Counted from the stretch's first letter, positions 12,470 through 25,281 are shown. The stretch: DNA of 64,000 nucleotides from Tyto alba (GCF_018691265.1 NW_024881261.1:24825374-24889373); one strand, 5' to 3'. Numbers and translations are program-made. The notes: generated from the sequence alone by a model not told the origin.

Positions 12470-14145
12470 TGGCAGTTTAATGGAACAGTTGGCCCAGAAT
12501 GGGGTGTCCTGAGGGTCCAGAGAGCTGTTGGGAGTTGACGCAACCATGATGGTGATGTGTCACCGGTGCCCGTTGGAATGACCACACTGGCACATCAGAA
12601 ACTAAGTTGGACAGAACCTCTAGGGGAATAAGTAGCCATCCACATCTTGGGCTTCTAGGAGAACAGGATTTGCAAGAGACAATGTGATTGGGGTGGGCAG
12701 TGGAAGGGGGCCATCTCGCACTGTGTTTGAGATCCCATTATTCCAATTCCTCAAGTCCTGAAGACAAAAAGGAGGAATTTCAAGACTGTGCTCTGTCATA
12801 GAGCTATAACCTTAGTTAGAAGACTAGACGGCTGCAATAGATGGATAACAGTCTCTGCAGGAAGGACAGGCAGGGAACCTAAGGAGGAGGGGAGGTTGTG
12901 TGCTGCATGAAGGAATGACTTGGAAGCATAGACCTCTGCTACAGGGTGGGTGATAGTCCTGTGTCATGGTTTAAACTGGGCTGTCAGCCAAATACCATGC
13001 AGCTGCTCACTCACCCTGAAGTCCATATGCCTCAGAATTAGAGGATAGGGCAGCAATCATAAATACTGTGGTAAGCATTTGCTATAGAGACCCCGATCAA
13101 AAAGGGAAGAGGATGAACCTTCCAAGCAACTGGATGACTTCTGCCAGTGAAAGGCCGTTGTTCTCAAGGACTGCTTGAAACACTGATGGAAGGGCAGCAC
13201 AACAGGATGCAAGCAATCCTGCAGATTTCTTGAAGGGTCTTTGGGACAATATTTTGGCACAGATTTTGGAAGGACCAGCTAGGGCAAGTGCTTTGCTGCA
13301 TCTGCTGCTTACAAATAAAGAGGAATTGATCAGGCAAGTAATAGTGACAGGCCAGGCTGTCATGGCTGTGAGATAGTAGGGTTTCAGATCCTGAGGGAAG
13401 TGAGGAGGGCAACTAGCAGAATAAGGCCCAGAATTTTACCTAGTTTAGAGAACTTGTAAGTGGTATCTTGTGAGAGACTGATGTGAAGGGCAAAGGAGCA
13501 CAGGACACATTGATCTTCAGAGAGAGTTTCCTTAAACTGCAAAAATTACTCATTCTAATGTTCATGAAGATAGTAGGCATGACAGTAAGCCTGCTAGGCT
13601 GCAGGGAGAGCTCCTGATTTGAGCAAAACCAAAGTCTACAAAAAGTACTGGTATTACTTACATGGAATTGGGCCAAAGCTTGGTTGGAGTTGAAACTGAG
13701 GGATGTGGAGAGCAACAGGAGACCTCTTAAAAGTATGTGGACAGCCAAAAGAAGAGTAAACACAACATGGCCCTGCTGCTGAATGGAATAGGCATCGTGT
13801 GACAACATGGGGGTGCGGTGGGGATCTTGGAAGGGATCTGAGGTACTCAGTACTTTCTTTGCCTTGGCTTTCACTGACAGGGCCTGTTCTCAGGTGTGGC
13901 AGAATTTAAGGAGCAGAGAGAGATGCCATCCATGGTAGAGGAAGATCAAGTTACAGAGTACTTAAGTAAAATGGACGTATACAGACTCATAGAACGAGGT
14001 GAGATTCACCCAAGGGAACTGGCTGACATGATTGCAAGACCTCTCCCTATCATCTTTGAGAATTCATGGCAATTGGGGAGCATCCTCAGTAACTGAAAGG
14101 TGACAATTGTTATATGCATCTTCAAAAAAGACATGGAGGAGTGGA
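12470..14145 (+). mobile_element. Old CR1 LINE fragment (endonuclease to RT region)
   Basis: A degraded CR1 LINE in sense orientation. Recognisable pieces in order are: an endonuclease segment at about 12828-12940 (the part around RTGREPKEEGR), an endonuclease C-terminal part at about 13200-13360 (peptide including LLHLLLTNKEEL), the lead-in to RT at 13840-13900 (EVLSTFFALAFTD), and an early RT segment at 13900-14145 (including RELADMIARPLPIIFENSW). Stops and frameshifts separate them, so no function remains. The left limit is uncertain because sequence before about 12820 is only weakly CR1-like. An LTR fragment at 12962-13056 interrupts the element. Confidence 0.75.
12962..13056 (-). repeat. 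ERV-L LTR fragment nested in CR1
   Basis: About 55 bases from TGTCATGGTTTAAAC to GCTGCTCACTCACCC closely match the start of the LTR at 17830. Weaker similarity continues to about 13056. CR1 endonuclease sequence lies on both sides, so the fragment sits inside the older LINE. Orientation is the same as the provirus at 17830-20922. Confidence 0.65.
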
Positions 14146-17100
14146 CAACTACAGGAATGAGTGAAATAAATGGATTTTTATCATCATGGTATTACAAAGA
14201 TGATGGAGCATTTGACTTGATGTAAGTCACAACAAATGCTAAGGTGCTTCTGGATCTGTATAAATTCTGTCTACAAGTATTTCTACATATGCTGTCTTCT
14301 GAAACATCAGCTGTTAGCATTAAATTAGCTCATGGTAGGAGAACTTACTTTGGAAGGAAACTTCAGGAAGTTTGGAAGTAAAGTGCTGTCAGCAGGCTGT
14401 CATTTAAGCCCTGTGTTGCATAGGTGCATTTTGAACTGGACTTCATGATGTGGTACTCAACACTGGCAGCTTTCTTCAAGCCTGTTTATAGGATCAGTGA
14501 TGTATTACTATTGTTAGTGTAGCTCAACTGGTCCAGAAAGATAAAATGGAGTTTAGTTCTGCATTGACAGCAGTCCTGTGTAGCTGTTCAAATTAATTTG
14601 ATTGTGGTGGCCTTATTACATAGCTGGAGAGCAAGCACGTCCCTTAGAATGGCAGCAGTGCTTCTGTCTTTGTTGTATGTCTTGTTCTTGATTCACAGGC
14701 AGTTAAGCCATTTAAAACTCAGCTGCTGGATACCAGTACATACAGATGACATGTCTCGTAGGCAAACTGAAGCTGGTGACAGTTTACCTTATTATGACAT
14801 GCTGTAGCAACTCAGGAGCTGTTTCATGTGTGAGAGTTGACAACCTGACAGTTGTTCTAAGCTGACATATTTGTGAGTTGAAACCTGGTTTTAAGATGGG
14901 CTTTCAACTAGGTAAGGCTTAAGCAAATATGAGCCATTTAAGTTTGCCTTTGTGCTCTGCTGTGAGGTGAATCACAGTGGCAAAAAGAGACTTAATTTTG
15001 GAAGCTGATGTTAACAAATTTGGATTTGGTTCTTCATATGGCTTATTCCGCACACTGATTCTCAGTCAGGAGAATCTCAGTACTACAAGCATACCATCTG
15101 ACTTTCTGGATTTCAAAATGATTGGAAGATTATTCAGAAGTGATAATACAGTGTTGTCTGGTTTCTGAGTATTTTAATACATAAGCAATAAATTAATACT
15201 TTTACAATGATACTTCTCTTAAATTTCAATTCTTTGGACTCTAAAAGATGGAGAGACTTTTTCTTCCATGTAAATGAAGTAAAAATTCACAATAGGCGTT
15301 TTCCTCTTTGAAGCAAGGTACCACGATGATGATCAAGCAGTTTTACTAGGAAGTATGGAAGGTGGTAGCCTAATAAAGCTCAAGGGGAAGCTATCTTGAT
15401 GAAACCCTGCTGAATAGAATAAAGGTTTCCTATTTGCCAAGTCTACTCCTGTTCAAAGTCCAGTCGGTTTTAGTGGCAGGGTTACTGCTGAAAGACTCTT
15501 AGGAGTTATTCTAATCTAGGGACCTCTGCTGTGTTGCATTTTCTGCACTGCTCTTGTGCTCTGTAAGAGTTGCTCCTATTCAAGAGCTTTGTGTGTCACA
15601 TTCACTGATTTTGTGAATGTGGAGGGATGCAATAGGATGTAAGCATTTCTCTGTAATGAGTGTTTGCAGTGAAGCACAGTTCTGCTTCTTCTCTTGCATT
15701 AAACTATCAACAGCATGGCTCTGTTTTTGAAAGAAAGACTGCATTTGGCTGCAGCTTTTATTTAAGTTAAAAGCCAATCTAATCTGCAGATTATTAAAAA
15801 AAAGTGAAGATCTAAGTTTGAATTACAAAATTTGAGTTAAGAGTTGTGTTCTCTGGAACAGCTAGGATGATCCAAGATGAGGACTCTGGAATACTCTGGT
15901 AGTACATGTCATAATTTTAAAATGTTTGTCTTTTTGGGTTTATTTGTAAACTGAGTTCTTAGTCTGTTACATTCCTGTAACTTTCTTCACTAATATTTGT
16001 AACTTATTCAGAGATTAATGTTACTGATTTCCTAGAAAGTGATATTGAACATGACTTCTTAAATAAGATCAGAACTGTGTTTTGTCTCCAGTGCACTGTG
16101 TGATTGGTATAGAAAACAGTTTCTTAGATCACAGACTCAGATAAATTTCTTTTAAATTTTTCAGTGTAAACTATTATTTCCAGCTTTTTGTAGCAAACAA
16201 ACAAAAAAAAAAATCTATCCTAGCTGAACTGTAGGAGTCATGAGTCCCTACCCTCAGGGTCCACTTTGAAGACTTTTGTTTGTTTTAATTTTTAACCTGC
16301 ATAAGTGAAAAAATACGTGGATTTGTTGCTAGTAGCATAGGAGAAAGGAACTGCAGTTTATAAGTACTTGTCCAAGTACAGAATGAGACTTGGTACTCTG
16401 TTTCCCATTCAGGCACATTTTTGGTGATTCTCTTTCCTTTGAAGACAGTGCAGTGCATTGCAATGCAATGCAGTGAGATGAAAGATATTTTCAGAACAAT
16501 AGTTAAGCATCACATAATGTCCTCACAAGAGTGAAGTGCCTCTGTGGCACTCTTCTCAAAGAACCTGCCTACCTGTAAGCAATGAAGTTCAAGGAGTGGA
16601 GGAATCGTATTACATCAGCCTAGTGTCTGTTGCATGTGGCAGAGTGTCTGTTGTGTGTGATGAGGCTGATCTGTCAGCACATGGATAGTAGAACACAGGA
16701 AACGATATTAGAGATTCAGCTGGTGGCATCTTCCCAAGTAGATTGCGTTGAAGCTGCCTCAGGATGCTCCCAGTGGATTGTATTCTGACTATGTTGAATT
16801 TTAGATAAAATGTACAATTATATTGCACGTTGGAGATTGCAAGAGATGTTGTGATACTTTAATAAAAAGAGGACTAATACACTTACAAGTCAAATACAGA
16901 CCTCTATTTCACCTTCTTGGAACCTGCCTTGCTACAATTAAGGTTTTTTCCAAAGTGTGGGCTTACTCTTAAGCTAAACAAAGTAATCTTTGTATTGAAT
17001 ATAAAATACAGTATTTTTAGGATTGTTCCAGGATATAGAGGGGTTTTTTTAATAGAAATATTAAACATAATTACATCAAAAATACTTGTTCAAAACCTTC

Positions 17101-17829
17101 ATATTAGCCAAGTTACCTTGCTTCTCAGGTGAACAGGAAACCACTAATGAAGTGTTCATTCAATCCTGGGCAATATGCACACCACAGTTTAACTGCTTCT
17201 GTGTGTAACTGAGCCACAGTGTGGCCATGCTCTCTTGTGTGCACATGAAGAAGTTTAATTCATACATCTACATCCAGGTCACAAATGGGCTGGAGGGAAG
17301 AGAGGACAAGACTGGGTTTTGGTTTTGTGGTTTACTTGAATCAAGTTAAATTACTTAGCTTACTTGAAAACATAATGGCTTTATAATGACTGTGGTCAGT
17401 CTTAAACACACTCAAAGAAACTGAACTTTTTTTAGCTAGATCTCTTCAATCATTCATCAGAAATTAAATTATAAATTGATACGTTCGTTGCTATAGAATA
17501 TAAAGCATGCATAAAGAGCACACATTGCAGGAGAGTCCTTAATATCTTCAAACTTCTTTTGAGTTCTGTCAAATGTAGTTTGTTCACTTGGTCTTTCTCA
17601 GTATACCACTTCAATTGTTCAGTGTCTTTGCTGCTTCTTCCTGTGTCACTGGCCTCTATGTAATCTGCATCACTGTCTTAGGCATTTGAGGGCTAGCCTG
17701 CATTTGTTACCATGTTAAAAAGCAAAGGGCCAAGTCTGTATTTTTTTCAATAAATAATGAAATTCAGTTCAGCTGTTTCAAGCTAAATCACATCAACCTT
17801 ACTTAAAACTGTGGAGTGATTTATGCTTA
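14146..17829. other. KAT6B: KAT6B intron, no gene seen
   Basis: AT-rich intron sequence between the CR1 relic and the ERV. A short imperfect repeat of TGCAA/TGCAG units lies near 16443-16473. No exon, RNA gene or other element was recognised. Confidence 0.65.
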
Positions 17830-18329
17830 CGTCGTGGTTTGAGCTTGGTCAGCAGCTAAATACCACGCAGCTGCTCACCCACCCTCCCCCCACTTGGGAA
17901 AGGGGAGGGAATCAGAGGGGCAAAGGGAGACTTGTGGGTTGAGATAAAAACAGTTTAATAACAGTAATAGAATAATACGGTAACAGTATAAATGGGTAAT
18001 GTACAATACAGTTGTTCACCACCTGCCAGCCGACACCCGCCTGTTCCTGGCTGGTGATCCCGAAATACAGAGACACCGCAGTGACACTCCTGGAAGTGAG
18101 AGCGCCTCTTCCCACCCACTCCTGCCTTTCTATAGTGAGCACAATGTCACATGACATGGACTATCGGCCAATCCGGGCCCAGCACTCCAGCTGTGCTCCC
18201 CCCGCCCCCCCCGCGCCTGCACACAGGCAGGGCACACAGAGCTGGAGAGTCCCTGAAATCTCAGTGTGCATCAGCACTCCTCCAGCTACCAAAATGAACA
18301 TGAACTCTATTCCAGCCCAAACTAGGACA
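17830..18329 (-). repeat. ERV 3' LTR (about 500 bp)
   Basis: On the minus strand the LTR begins TGTCCTAGTTTGGGCTGG at 18329 and ends near 17830 with sequence complementary to GTCGTGGTTTGAGC. The expected terminal CA is changed, since the plus strand reads CG rather than TG at the outer end. A C-rich stretch lies near 18198-18215. The same terminal sequence recurs at 12962. Confidence 0.8.
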
Positions 18330-18352
18330 GTATCCACCCCTTATTCCATATC
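18330..18352 (-). other. ERV polypurine tract region
   Basis: Immediately before the LTR on the minus strand lies a purine-rich segment (GGAATAAGGGGTGGATAC). This is where a retroviral plus-strand primer is expected, and it fixes the LTR boundary at 18329/18330. Confidence 0.6.
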
Positions 18353-18829
18353 ATTTAGGTTATGCTCACATTCCATGTTTCTGATGTATTCTCATTAATT
18401 ACTATCTTATTCCTTGGTCATAGACATGTGCACATAGATATCATTCCCTCAGTCCATGGGCCATCACTCCAGAATGTATCATGAGTTCATTTGGTCCATA
18501 ACTTCAGGTTCCGTCTGTTGTAATAGTCAGTCCCTTAAGGCAGGAGGAGCAATGCTCAGTCAGTAGGGCGCAGGTGACCTTGGACCTGGCAGGAGGAGGG
18601 CATGCAGTCTCTGTTGCAGTTGGAGCTGGTGGCTGATGTATCTGACGCCATCTGTATTCACAGTCTGCAGCAGTCACTGGGCATCAGTTGCTGAATCCAG
18701 TCCTGACTTCATCCAAGTTCATGTTTGCTTTCATGAATATGATGCCATTAGCCCAATATGTATCAACCATAGCAAAGCATTGATAGGGTGGTGTGGTGAT
18801 TAATCTAATACAGTTTATTGGCTATTTTC

Positions 18830-19753
18830 ACCTAACATTAAGTCCCCTTGAGGCACATATCGGACTTCCCCATCCTTCTGCACCTGGGTCCTTGGGCAAA
18901 GGTAATTCCACATATGGGCTTACCTTCACCTGAATTAGGAATAACTCAGACAGTCTTCCCCAGCATAGTTTTAAGGTGCACTACCGGGACTTTATCTCAA
19001 TCTACAGTACATAGAATGTTTGACTGGGCCAGGCCAGCCTGGTTGGTAGATTCTCTAGTATTGACCAACCAGGTGGCCTTTGCTAAATGTGTGACCCAAT
19101 GTTTAAAAGTTCCACTTCCATTGCTCTCAGCATGGTCTTTAGGAGCCCATTGTACTGCTTAATTTTCCCAGAGGCTGGGGCATGATAGGAGATGTGATAT
19201 ATCCACTCAATGCCATGTTCTTTTGCCCAGGTGTTTCTGGGATTATTTCGAAAATGAGTGCCATTATCTGACTCAATTCTATCTGGGGTGCCATGCCACC
19301 ACAAGACTTGTTTTTCAAGACCCAGAATAGTGTTCTGGGCAGTGGCATGGGGCACAGCACGTTTCCAGCCATCCGGTAGTTGCTTCTACCACTGTGAGCA
19401 CATAACGCTTACCATGCCGAGTTTGTGGGAGCATAATGTAATAAATCTCCCAGGCCTCCCCATATCTATACTTTAGCCATCAACCTCCATACCAAAGAGT
19501 TTTTAACCGCTTGGCCTGCCTGATTGCAGCACGTCTCACATTCATGGATAACCTGTGAGATAGCATCCATGGTTAAGTCCACCCCTCGGTCACAAGCCCA
19601 TTTATATGTTGCATCTCTTCCTTGATGGCCCAAGGAGTCATGGGCCCAGCGAGCCATAAATTTTTCACCCATATGTTGCCAGTCCATATCTGCTTGGGCC
19701 ACCTTAATTTTTGCAGCTTGGGCCACCTGAGGGTTGTTTTGATGTTCTTCCAT
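18830..19753 (-). pseudogene. ERV integrase remnant
   Basis: The N-terminal zinc-binding module is visible at 19753-19466, with the His pair in HDSLGHQ and the Cys pair in CETCC. The catalytic core follows at about 19360-18850, with its second Asp in ESDNGTHF. At the D(35)E spacing from that Asp the third catalytic position is Lys (GKIKQY) rather than Glu, which would abolish catalysis. The two modules lie in different open frames, so the reading frame is broken between them. Integrase inserts viral DNA into the host; this copy cannot do so. Confidence 0.85.
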
Positions 19754-19929
19754 CGCTCAATTTTTGGGTATATGAGCATCTACATGGCATACTTCCACAA
19801 CCAAGTTCTTTATCCGAACAGCAATATCTTGCCACAAGTCAGCAGCCCACATGGGTTTGCCTCTATGCTGCCAGCCACTTTCTTTCCACTACTGCAACCA
19901 GCCCCACAGGGCGTTTGCCAACATCTATG

Positions 19930-20460
19930 AGTCAGTGTAGAAGTAAAGGACTGGCCCCTTCTCTCACTCAGCAATATTTAAGGCCAGCTGGATGGCTTTC
20001 ATCTCTGCAAATTGACTGGATTCACCTTCTCCTTCAGTAGCTTCTACGACCCGTCGTGTGGGGCTCCACACAGCAGCCTTCCACTTCCGATGTTTCCCTA
20101 CAGTGTGACAGAACCCATCAGTAAATAAAGCATGTTGCTTCTCATTATCTGGTAGTTCATTATATGGCGGTGCCTCTTCAGCTCGGGTCACCTCTTCCTC
20201 TGGTGACATTCCAAAATCTTTGTTTTCTGGCCAATGTGTGATTACTTCCAGTATTCCTGGGTGGTTGGCGTTTCCTATTCGACCCCGCTGTGTGATGAGT
20301 GCGACCCACTTTCTCCACATAGCGTCAGTTGCATGATGTGTTGAGGGGACCCTCCCTTTGCACATCCAGCCGGGTACTGGCAGAGAGGGTGTCAAGAGGA
20401 GTTGTGCTTCTGTATCAATCACTTCTGAAGCAGCTCGAACCCCTATGTATGCTGCCAATA
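19930..20460 (-). pseudogene. ERV RNase H remnant
   Basis: A 164-codon open frame holds an RNase H-like region. An active-site Asp lies in ALFTDGFCH and an acidic helix in SSQFAEMKAIQLAL. The next catalytic Asp segment (YTDS) is followed at once by a stop near 19935, so the frame is interrupted before integrase. The domain normally degrades the RNA strand of RNA:DNA hybrids during reverse transcription. Confidence 0.8.
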
Positions 20461-20589
20461 TCTCTTCTTCAGTTGGAATATAACGGGCTTCGGATCCTCT
20501 ATATTTTCGACTCCAGAATCCCAGGGGTTGACCCCAGGTCTCCCCTGGTGCTCTCTGCCAAAGACTCGAGGTAGGGCCATTCTCCTCAG

Positions 20590-20922
20590 CTGCAGTCTAG
20601 AACATGTTTTTGACATCATGTTCTGCCCAAACTGGCCTAAGGGCTACAGCGTGAGCTATTTCTTGTTTAATTTGTTCAAAAGCTTGCTTTTGCTCAGGAC
20701 CTCATAAAAAGTCATTTTTCTTCCAGGTCACTTGATACAGAGGGCTTACAATCTGACTGTAATTTGAAATATGCATTCTCCAGAAACTCACCACACCTGA
20801 GAAAGCTTGTGCTTCCTTTCTGCTAGTTGGTGGGGACATAGTCGTTATTTTATTAATCACATCCATTGGAATCTGATGACATCCATCTTGTCATTTCACT
20901 CCTAAAAACTGAATCTCCAGCA
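20590..20922 (-). pseudogene. ERV reverse transcriptase 3' part
   Basis: The minus strand encodes a thumb/connection-like region (HISNYSQIVSPLYQ and WGPEQKQAFEQIKQEI). Similarity stops near 20922, so the palm with the YxDD active site is missing. An in-frame stop occurs close to the truncated end. Confidence 0.75.
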
Positions 20923-23900
20923 TTACAAATTACGAACAGTCAATTACAATTTTTAAAACCATACTGAGATTTTGCTGATTTCTGAAAGCGCAGTTATGGT
21001 ATAATTCTAAATTGTTTGGTGGCCTTGTCTCCAACTAAGCCCCTAGTGCCTGCTTTTTTCCTGAATCCTTTTCACTGCTGAGTATTGCCAGCAGCTTGCT
21101 CTAAGTCCTCCTGAAAGCCTGTGATCACGGCACCATTGAGCCTGAAGACCAGGTCGCGCACATCGATGGCCTTGCCCTGCCACAAGCCGTTGAGGATGCC
21201 GCTGTTGCCCACCAGTAGAAAGCTAAGGTAGTGAAGTTTGAAAGTGTGTATGGCAGAGTACAAGGAATGTCTTGGGGATTTGGAGACAGAAGAGACTTAG
21301 TAATGAAATAGCTGCTTATGGCAGTTTGTAACTTGAAGTATGCATAGAACCGCTTTCGTGCCATAGGACTTAAAGGGGGCTGATATGTCTCAATTTTTAG
21401 AAGATTTTCAGGAGAGAGATACAAATCAGTTCACCTCATGTCAGTAGCAGGCATATTAGTGGACATGACAAAGACTAGTATTTATGAACACATAAGTAAA
21501 TGCAGTGAATGGAGGAGAAAGATGGATTCTGCTACTTGCAAAAAACAATGAAGCTTAGGAAATCATACCAAGTTCCTAGAAAATGCCGAAATGTTTGGGG
21601 ATGATAGACATCTGGCAGGTTCAATTTGTTTGGACAGAGTCAGGCTAATTCTGTTGGCATGTGAGTTTCACAAGGTGGTTGCCTGTTTGTCTGTCCCTTG
21701 GATTTTTCTGTTGGCCACTGTCAGAACAGGGTACTATTAAGCTGGACCTCTGATCTCATGCTGTTTAATTTGTTTTAAGAGACAGAGCTGAACATGACAA
21801 AACCAGTAGTTAAGTAACTGAAAGTTTCTGGAGACTGACATAGATATATTAAAATTACTGTTTTCATGTGTGTGTGTGTGTGTTGTGGACTCTACTGTAG
21901 CTATTTCAGTGGCGTTACTAGGAATGCTGTAGATGGAAATTACAAAGATACTGTTCAAGTTAATTTCTTTAAATGTATGTTTTAATATCTGTTTATCTCC
22001 TAAATTTGAGTTGAAGGCATAAAATATGTACCTTATACTAACTTACTCTTTCTCAGATTGAACTTCTTCTAATTGTTTTAAATATTGAATAAGATAAAAC
22101 CTTAGAAGTTCTGGTGAGGTCTGCATGACGAAAATGAAAGGCTGTAAATTGCATGTAGCATGTTGCTCCCTATGAAGGCTGGAGAGAAGGCAAAAAATAT
22201 AAATCACTAGTGGTATTTTGACCATTTAATTTTGTGATACTATCACTCATGCCCAGAAAATAGGACAGACAGCTCTTTGTTCTTCTAGATTAGGTCTTAG
22301 ATTTTATTGTGTGGGATTTTTGTTGGTTTGTTTTGTTGGATTTTTTGGGGTTTTTTTCTGTGTGTAACATACAGTCTGACTTTTGTTTACTCTTGGGGAG
22401 CATGTGGGGAGGAGCTATATTTTGCCCTCAGAATGTTGCTGTTGTTCATAGTCTCATATCAGGGGTTATATTTTAAGAAAGTTTCCACTTCAAGGCTATC
22501 CATTATTAAGATTAGGTAGACACAGTGACACTGGCATTATCTCTTCAACAGGGGCATACTGTACTCATTTCAGATGCTTCAGGATAGATACACAAGCTAC
22601 CAAGATCAGTGTTTTTTATTTACCTGTAACTTAGATCAAGTATTTGGCATCTCTTTGGTAAGTTCAGTTTAACAGATGTCATTTGAATCACAGATTCTGT
22701 TAAGAAAAGTATTCCACTCAGTGCTTGCTACGTGTAACGGAGACTGTTACCTCTGATTTATATTTTTGATCCTCTAGAATGTGAATATCTCAGAGAAGAA
22801 TAGGTTATATTGTAGAATGGTAGGAGAATAATACTGACGGATGTTACTGCCATGCAGGTGAAGTTTCACTGCTTTAATGTAGAATAAAAATACGTGAAAT
22901 TGATCACTAAGATCTAGTCTTAAAGGCCCCAGCCATTGGAAGGATCTGATGCGCAAAGGTATACAACTAAATCTCTAAAGCTACTTCTGATTGCCTAACT
23001 AATAGTTCCAAACTCTTGATAGTTGTTTCTTATTGTCAAAGGAATTTTGAAGTAAAATGAAATACAAGAATTAAATCCTGGTCTTGCAAACATCCTACAA
23101 ACACTACTTAAATGTGAAGTTGGTAGGTTAAGCTGTAAAGCTACTTTAAGCAATTGTAAGTTCTTCTCAGAGATTTATTTTTAAAATCCAGGTTATTCTC
23201 CCTCTCTTTTCCTGTGTTGAGAGTTCTATCACTATTTGTACTGCTACAGTTTTACATGTTTTTCTGTAGGCAATGATGCCTTAGTATAACACTTGTCTTT
23301 ATATGTTACAAACAAGCTGATCAAAAAATCTTTCTTGGTATAAGCGAAACTTTGACTAAAATTATGTAAAATAGGCTATATGCTATAAGTCTCCTTTTGT
23401 GCAGTTGGAAGTAAAACAACAATTCTTTACCTTCAAATTATTCAGGATGCAATGTGGTTTTGAATGTGAAGTTTGGCTGTTTCCATCAACAACAGTTACA
23501 TATAGTACTAAGATGTATCATCTAGTTATTAAAAAATGGAATATGCTGCAACTTTAAATCTTAAAACACCTTCCTTTCTTAGGCTTTAAGGTAGTGTTTC
23601 TTCTGTAAAACAGAATAAATACACTTGGTGAGTTTCCAGTGGTACCATGCAGGTATAGACAGGCTTTAAGTAGGTGTCTGTGCTATGTAGAAGTAGGCAG
23701 ATGTGGGATGGTATTCCTCCCGAAGCTCAGTCTTTTTATCATAAATCACAGTAGTAGGTACAATGGTTACACTACCTACTTCAGTATCTATGTTGTTACT
23801 GATCATTCAGAATGTTGTAGGATGCCTGCTTTTCTCTGTAAACAGTTAGGCAAACTGGAGGTTAGAATACGATAACCAGTGCATATGTATTTTCCAAAAT

Positions 23901-25281
23901 TCTGTTGTGGACCTTTTGTATTGCCCCTGAAAAAAGGAAGACCATTGTTTCAGGCTGAGTAAATATACATGAATATATGTATGTGTGCATTTCATATGTT
24001 TATCTAATTAAAAAAAAAAATAGAAACATATGTATGTATAGTTTGTATATGGTAGAGCATACAGGAAAATAAGGAAACAGCCACTGCTTCGTTCAAAGCT
24101 GGATGTTAATCATATGTTTTTAGTTTATAGCTAGCATGATTAGGAGAAACTCTGTGAAGAAGTCAGGAGGATTTGTTTAGCAAATGTGACATGGCTACAC
24201 TAGATATGTTTTAAAGCAATCTGCAAAATAAAAGGAGGGATTCCAACTTTAAACAAATAAATTATTTAAGAATATTGAAGGGCAAAAGAACAATTATGTT
24301 GGTGGATTCCAAATGACTTTGAGTAATAGAATGGACACCATGCTTATGGTGTGGAATAAGCATTTTGTAAGCCTAGTTTTTAAATCCCATGTTTTGGTAG
24401 TATTTGTAAAGACACAATGCAGAATATGTATCATGGAGGGATGAATTACTGTGAAAGGATACATTTTATTAATTGTGTTACTTTTTTTTCTTTATCCTGA
24501 ATCAGTTTTAATAATGAAAAATACCAAACTTGTTCTGTTATCTCCAAGCAGGTGTGTTCTACTTAAAATTTTAAAAGCTTATTAAAACTGAAGGGAGTTA
24601 AAAATTACTTCCTTCATTTTATATTCTATATATGTTGTAAGTGTATTGTATAATAATTAATCGGTTACTGTCTTGAAGACTACAAACTGGAATTATGTGA
24701 ATGTTCTTAAATGTGAATTAAAAGAGATCATTTTAAAATTATTTTTCATAAGCAATTCTAGCAATACAACTCATGAATTATATGTCACCTCTAAAATACA
24801 ACAGTTGTTTAATCAAAAACTTATGTCAGCTGGGGCTTCTTGAAGAAAACTGTCTGAGCTGTTATTACCCACAATACTTCCTCTTGAGATTTTTCTGAAA
24901 ATTCTTGGCTGCAGTGATGTAACTCAGGTGTAAAAGTTTCTTAAAAGGCCAGACAGTTGTATTTCTAAATGAGATCATGTATCATAAGACCTGTTCTGAA
25001 ACATGTTGGCTTCTTCTTTTCTCCTTGCCTTATGATTAGAAGGGGGTTTTTGGTTAATGTTTGATTCTCCTAAGATCTGAGGCTCTTAGAAGGATTTAAT
25101 CTTTTTCCATGTCACTATAATGATGAAAACCAGTCTCTTTTGTGGATAGGATTTCTTTAATTGCAAGAGTTACCAATAATGTAATCGGTCATGCTGACCT
25201 TTCTATTAATACCAATGTTCTTAAGGGGCAGTTCTTTAGTTTTGTTATCTTAATAAAGTATTCTGTTTCTTTTCCTTCTAG
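20923..25281. other. KAT6B: KAT6B intron, 3' part
   Basis: Intron sequence leading to the acceptor TTTTCCTTCTAG at 25270-25281. Apart from the sialyltransferase-like fragment, it has a (TG)n run at 21867-21882 and AT-rich stretches with TATG repeats near 23960-24060. No other gene was seen. Confidence 0.7.
21102..21213 (-). pseudogene. ST6GALNAC-like sialyltransferase fragment
   Basis: A minus-strand reading gives VGNSGILNGLWQGKAID followed by DLVFRLNGAV and GFQEDL. This matches the L-type sialylmotif (CMP-sialic-acid donor site) of the ST6GALNAC family, where VVGNGGILNG and YVFRLNGAV are typical. Only about 38 residues are recognisable. The motif's leading Cys is absent, and no other catalytic segment follows before a stop at 21072-21074. 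The fragment is GC- and CpG-rich in an AT-rich setting and lies about 180 bp beyond the truncated end of the ERV. It is most likely a captured or duplicated exon piece with no function as an enzyme. Confidence 0.7.

Larger units (their letters stand above)
17830..20922 (-). mobile_element. 5'-truncated ERV-L-type provirus
   Basis: An endogenous retrovirus in reverse orientation. Reading down the minus strand the order is: end of reverse transcriptase (about 20922-20590), RNase H (about 20460-19930), integrase zinc-binding domain (19753-19466), integrase core (about 19360-18850), a short untranslated part with a purine-rich tract, and the 3' LTR (18329-17830). No gag, protease, RT active site or 5' LTR is present. 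No envelope gene lies between integrase and the LTR. This lack of env and the pol layout fit class III (ERV-L). Stops and frame changes show it is dead. Confidence 0.85.

Noticed and set aside
18012..18398. 128-codon plus-strand open frame
   Set aside because: Lies across the ERV LTR in antisense; a shadow of the repeat.
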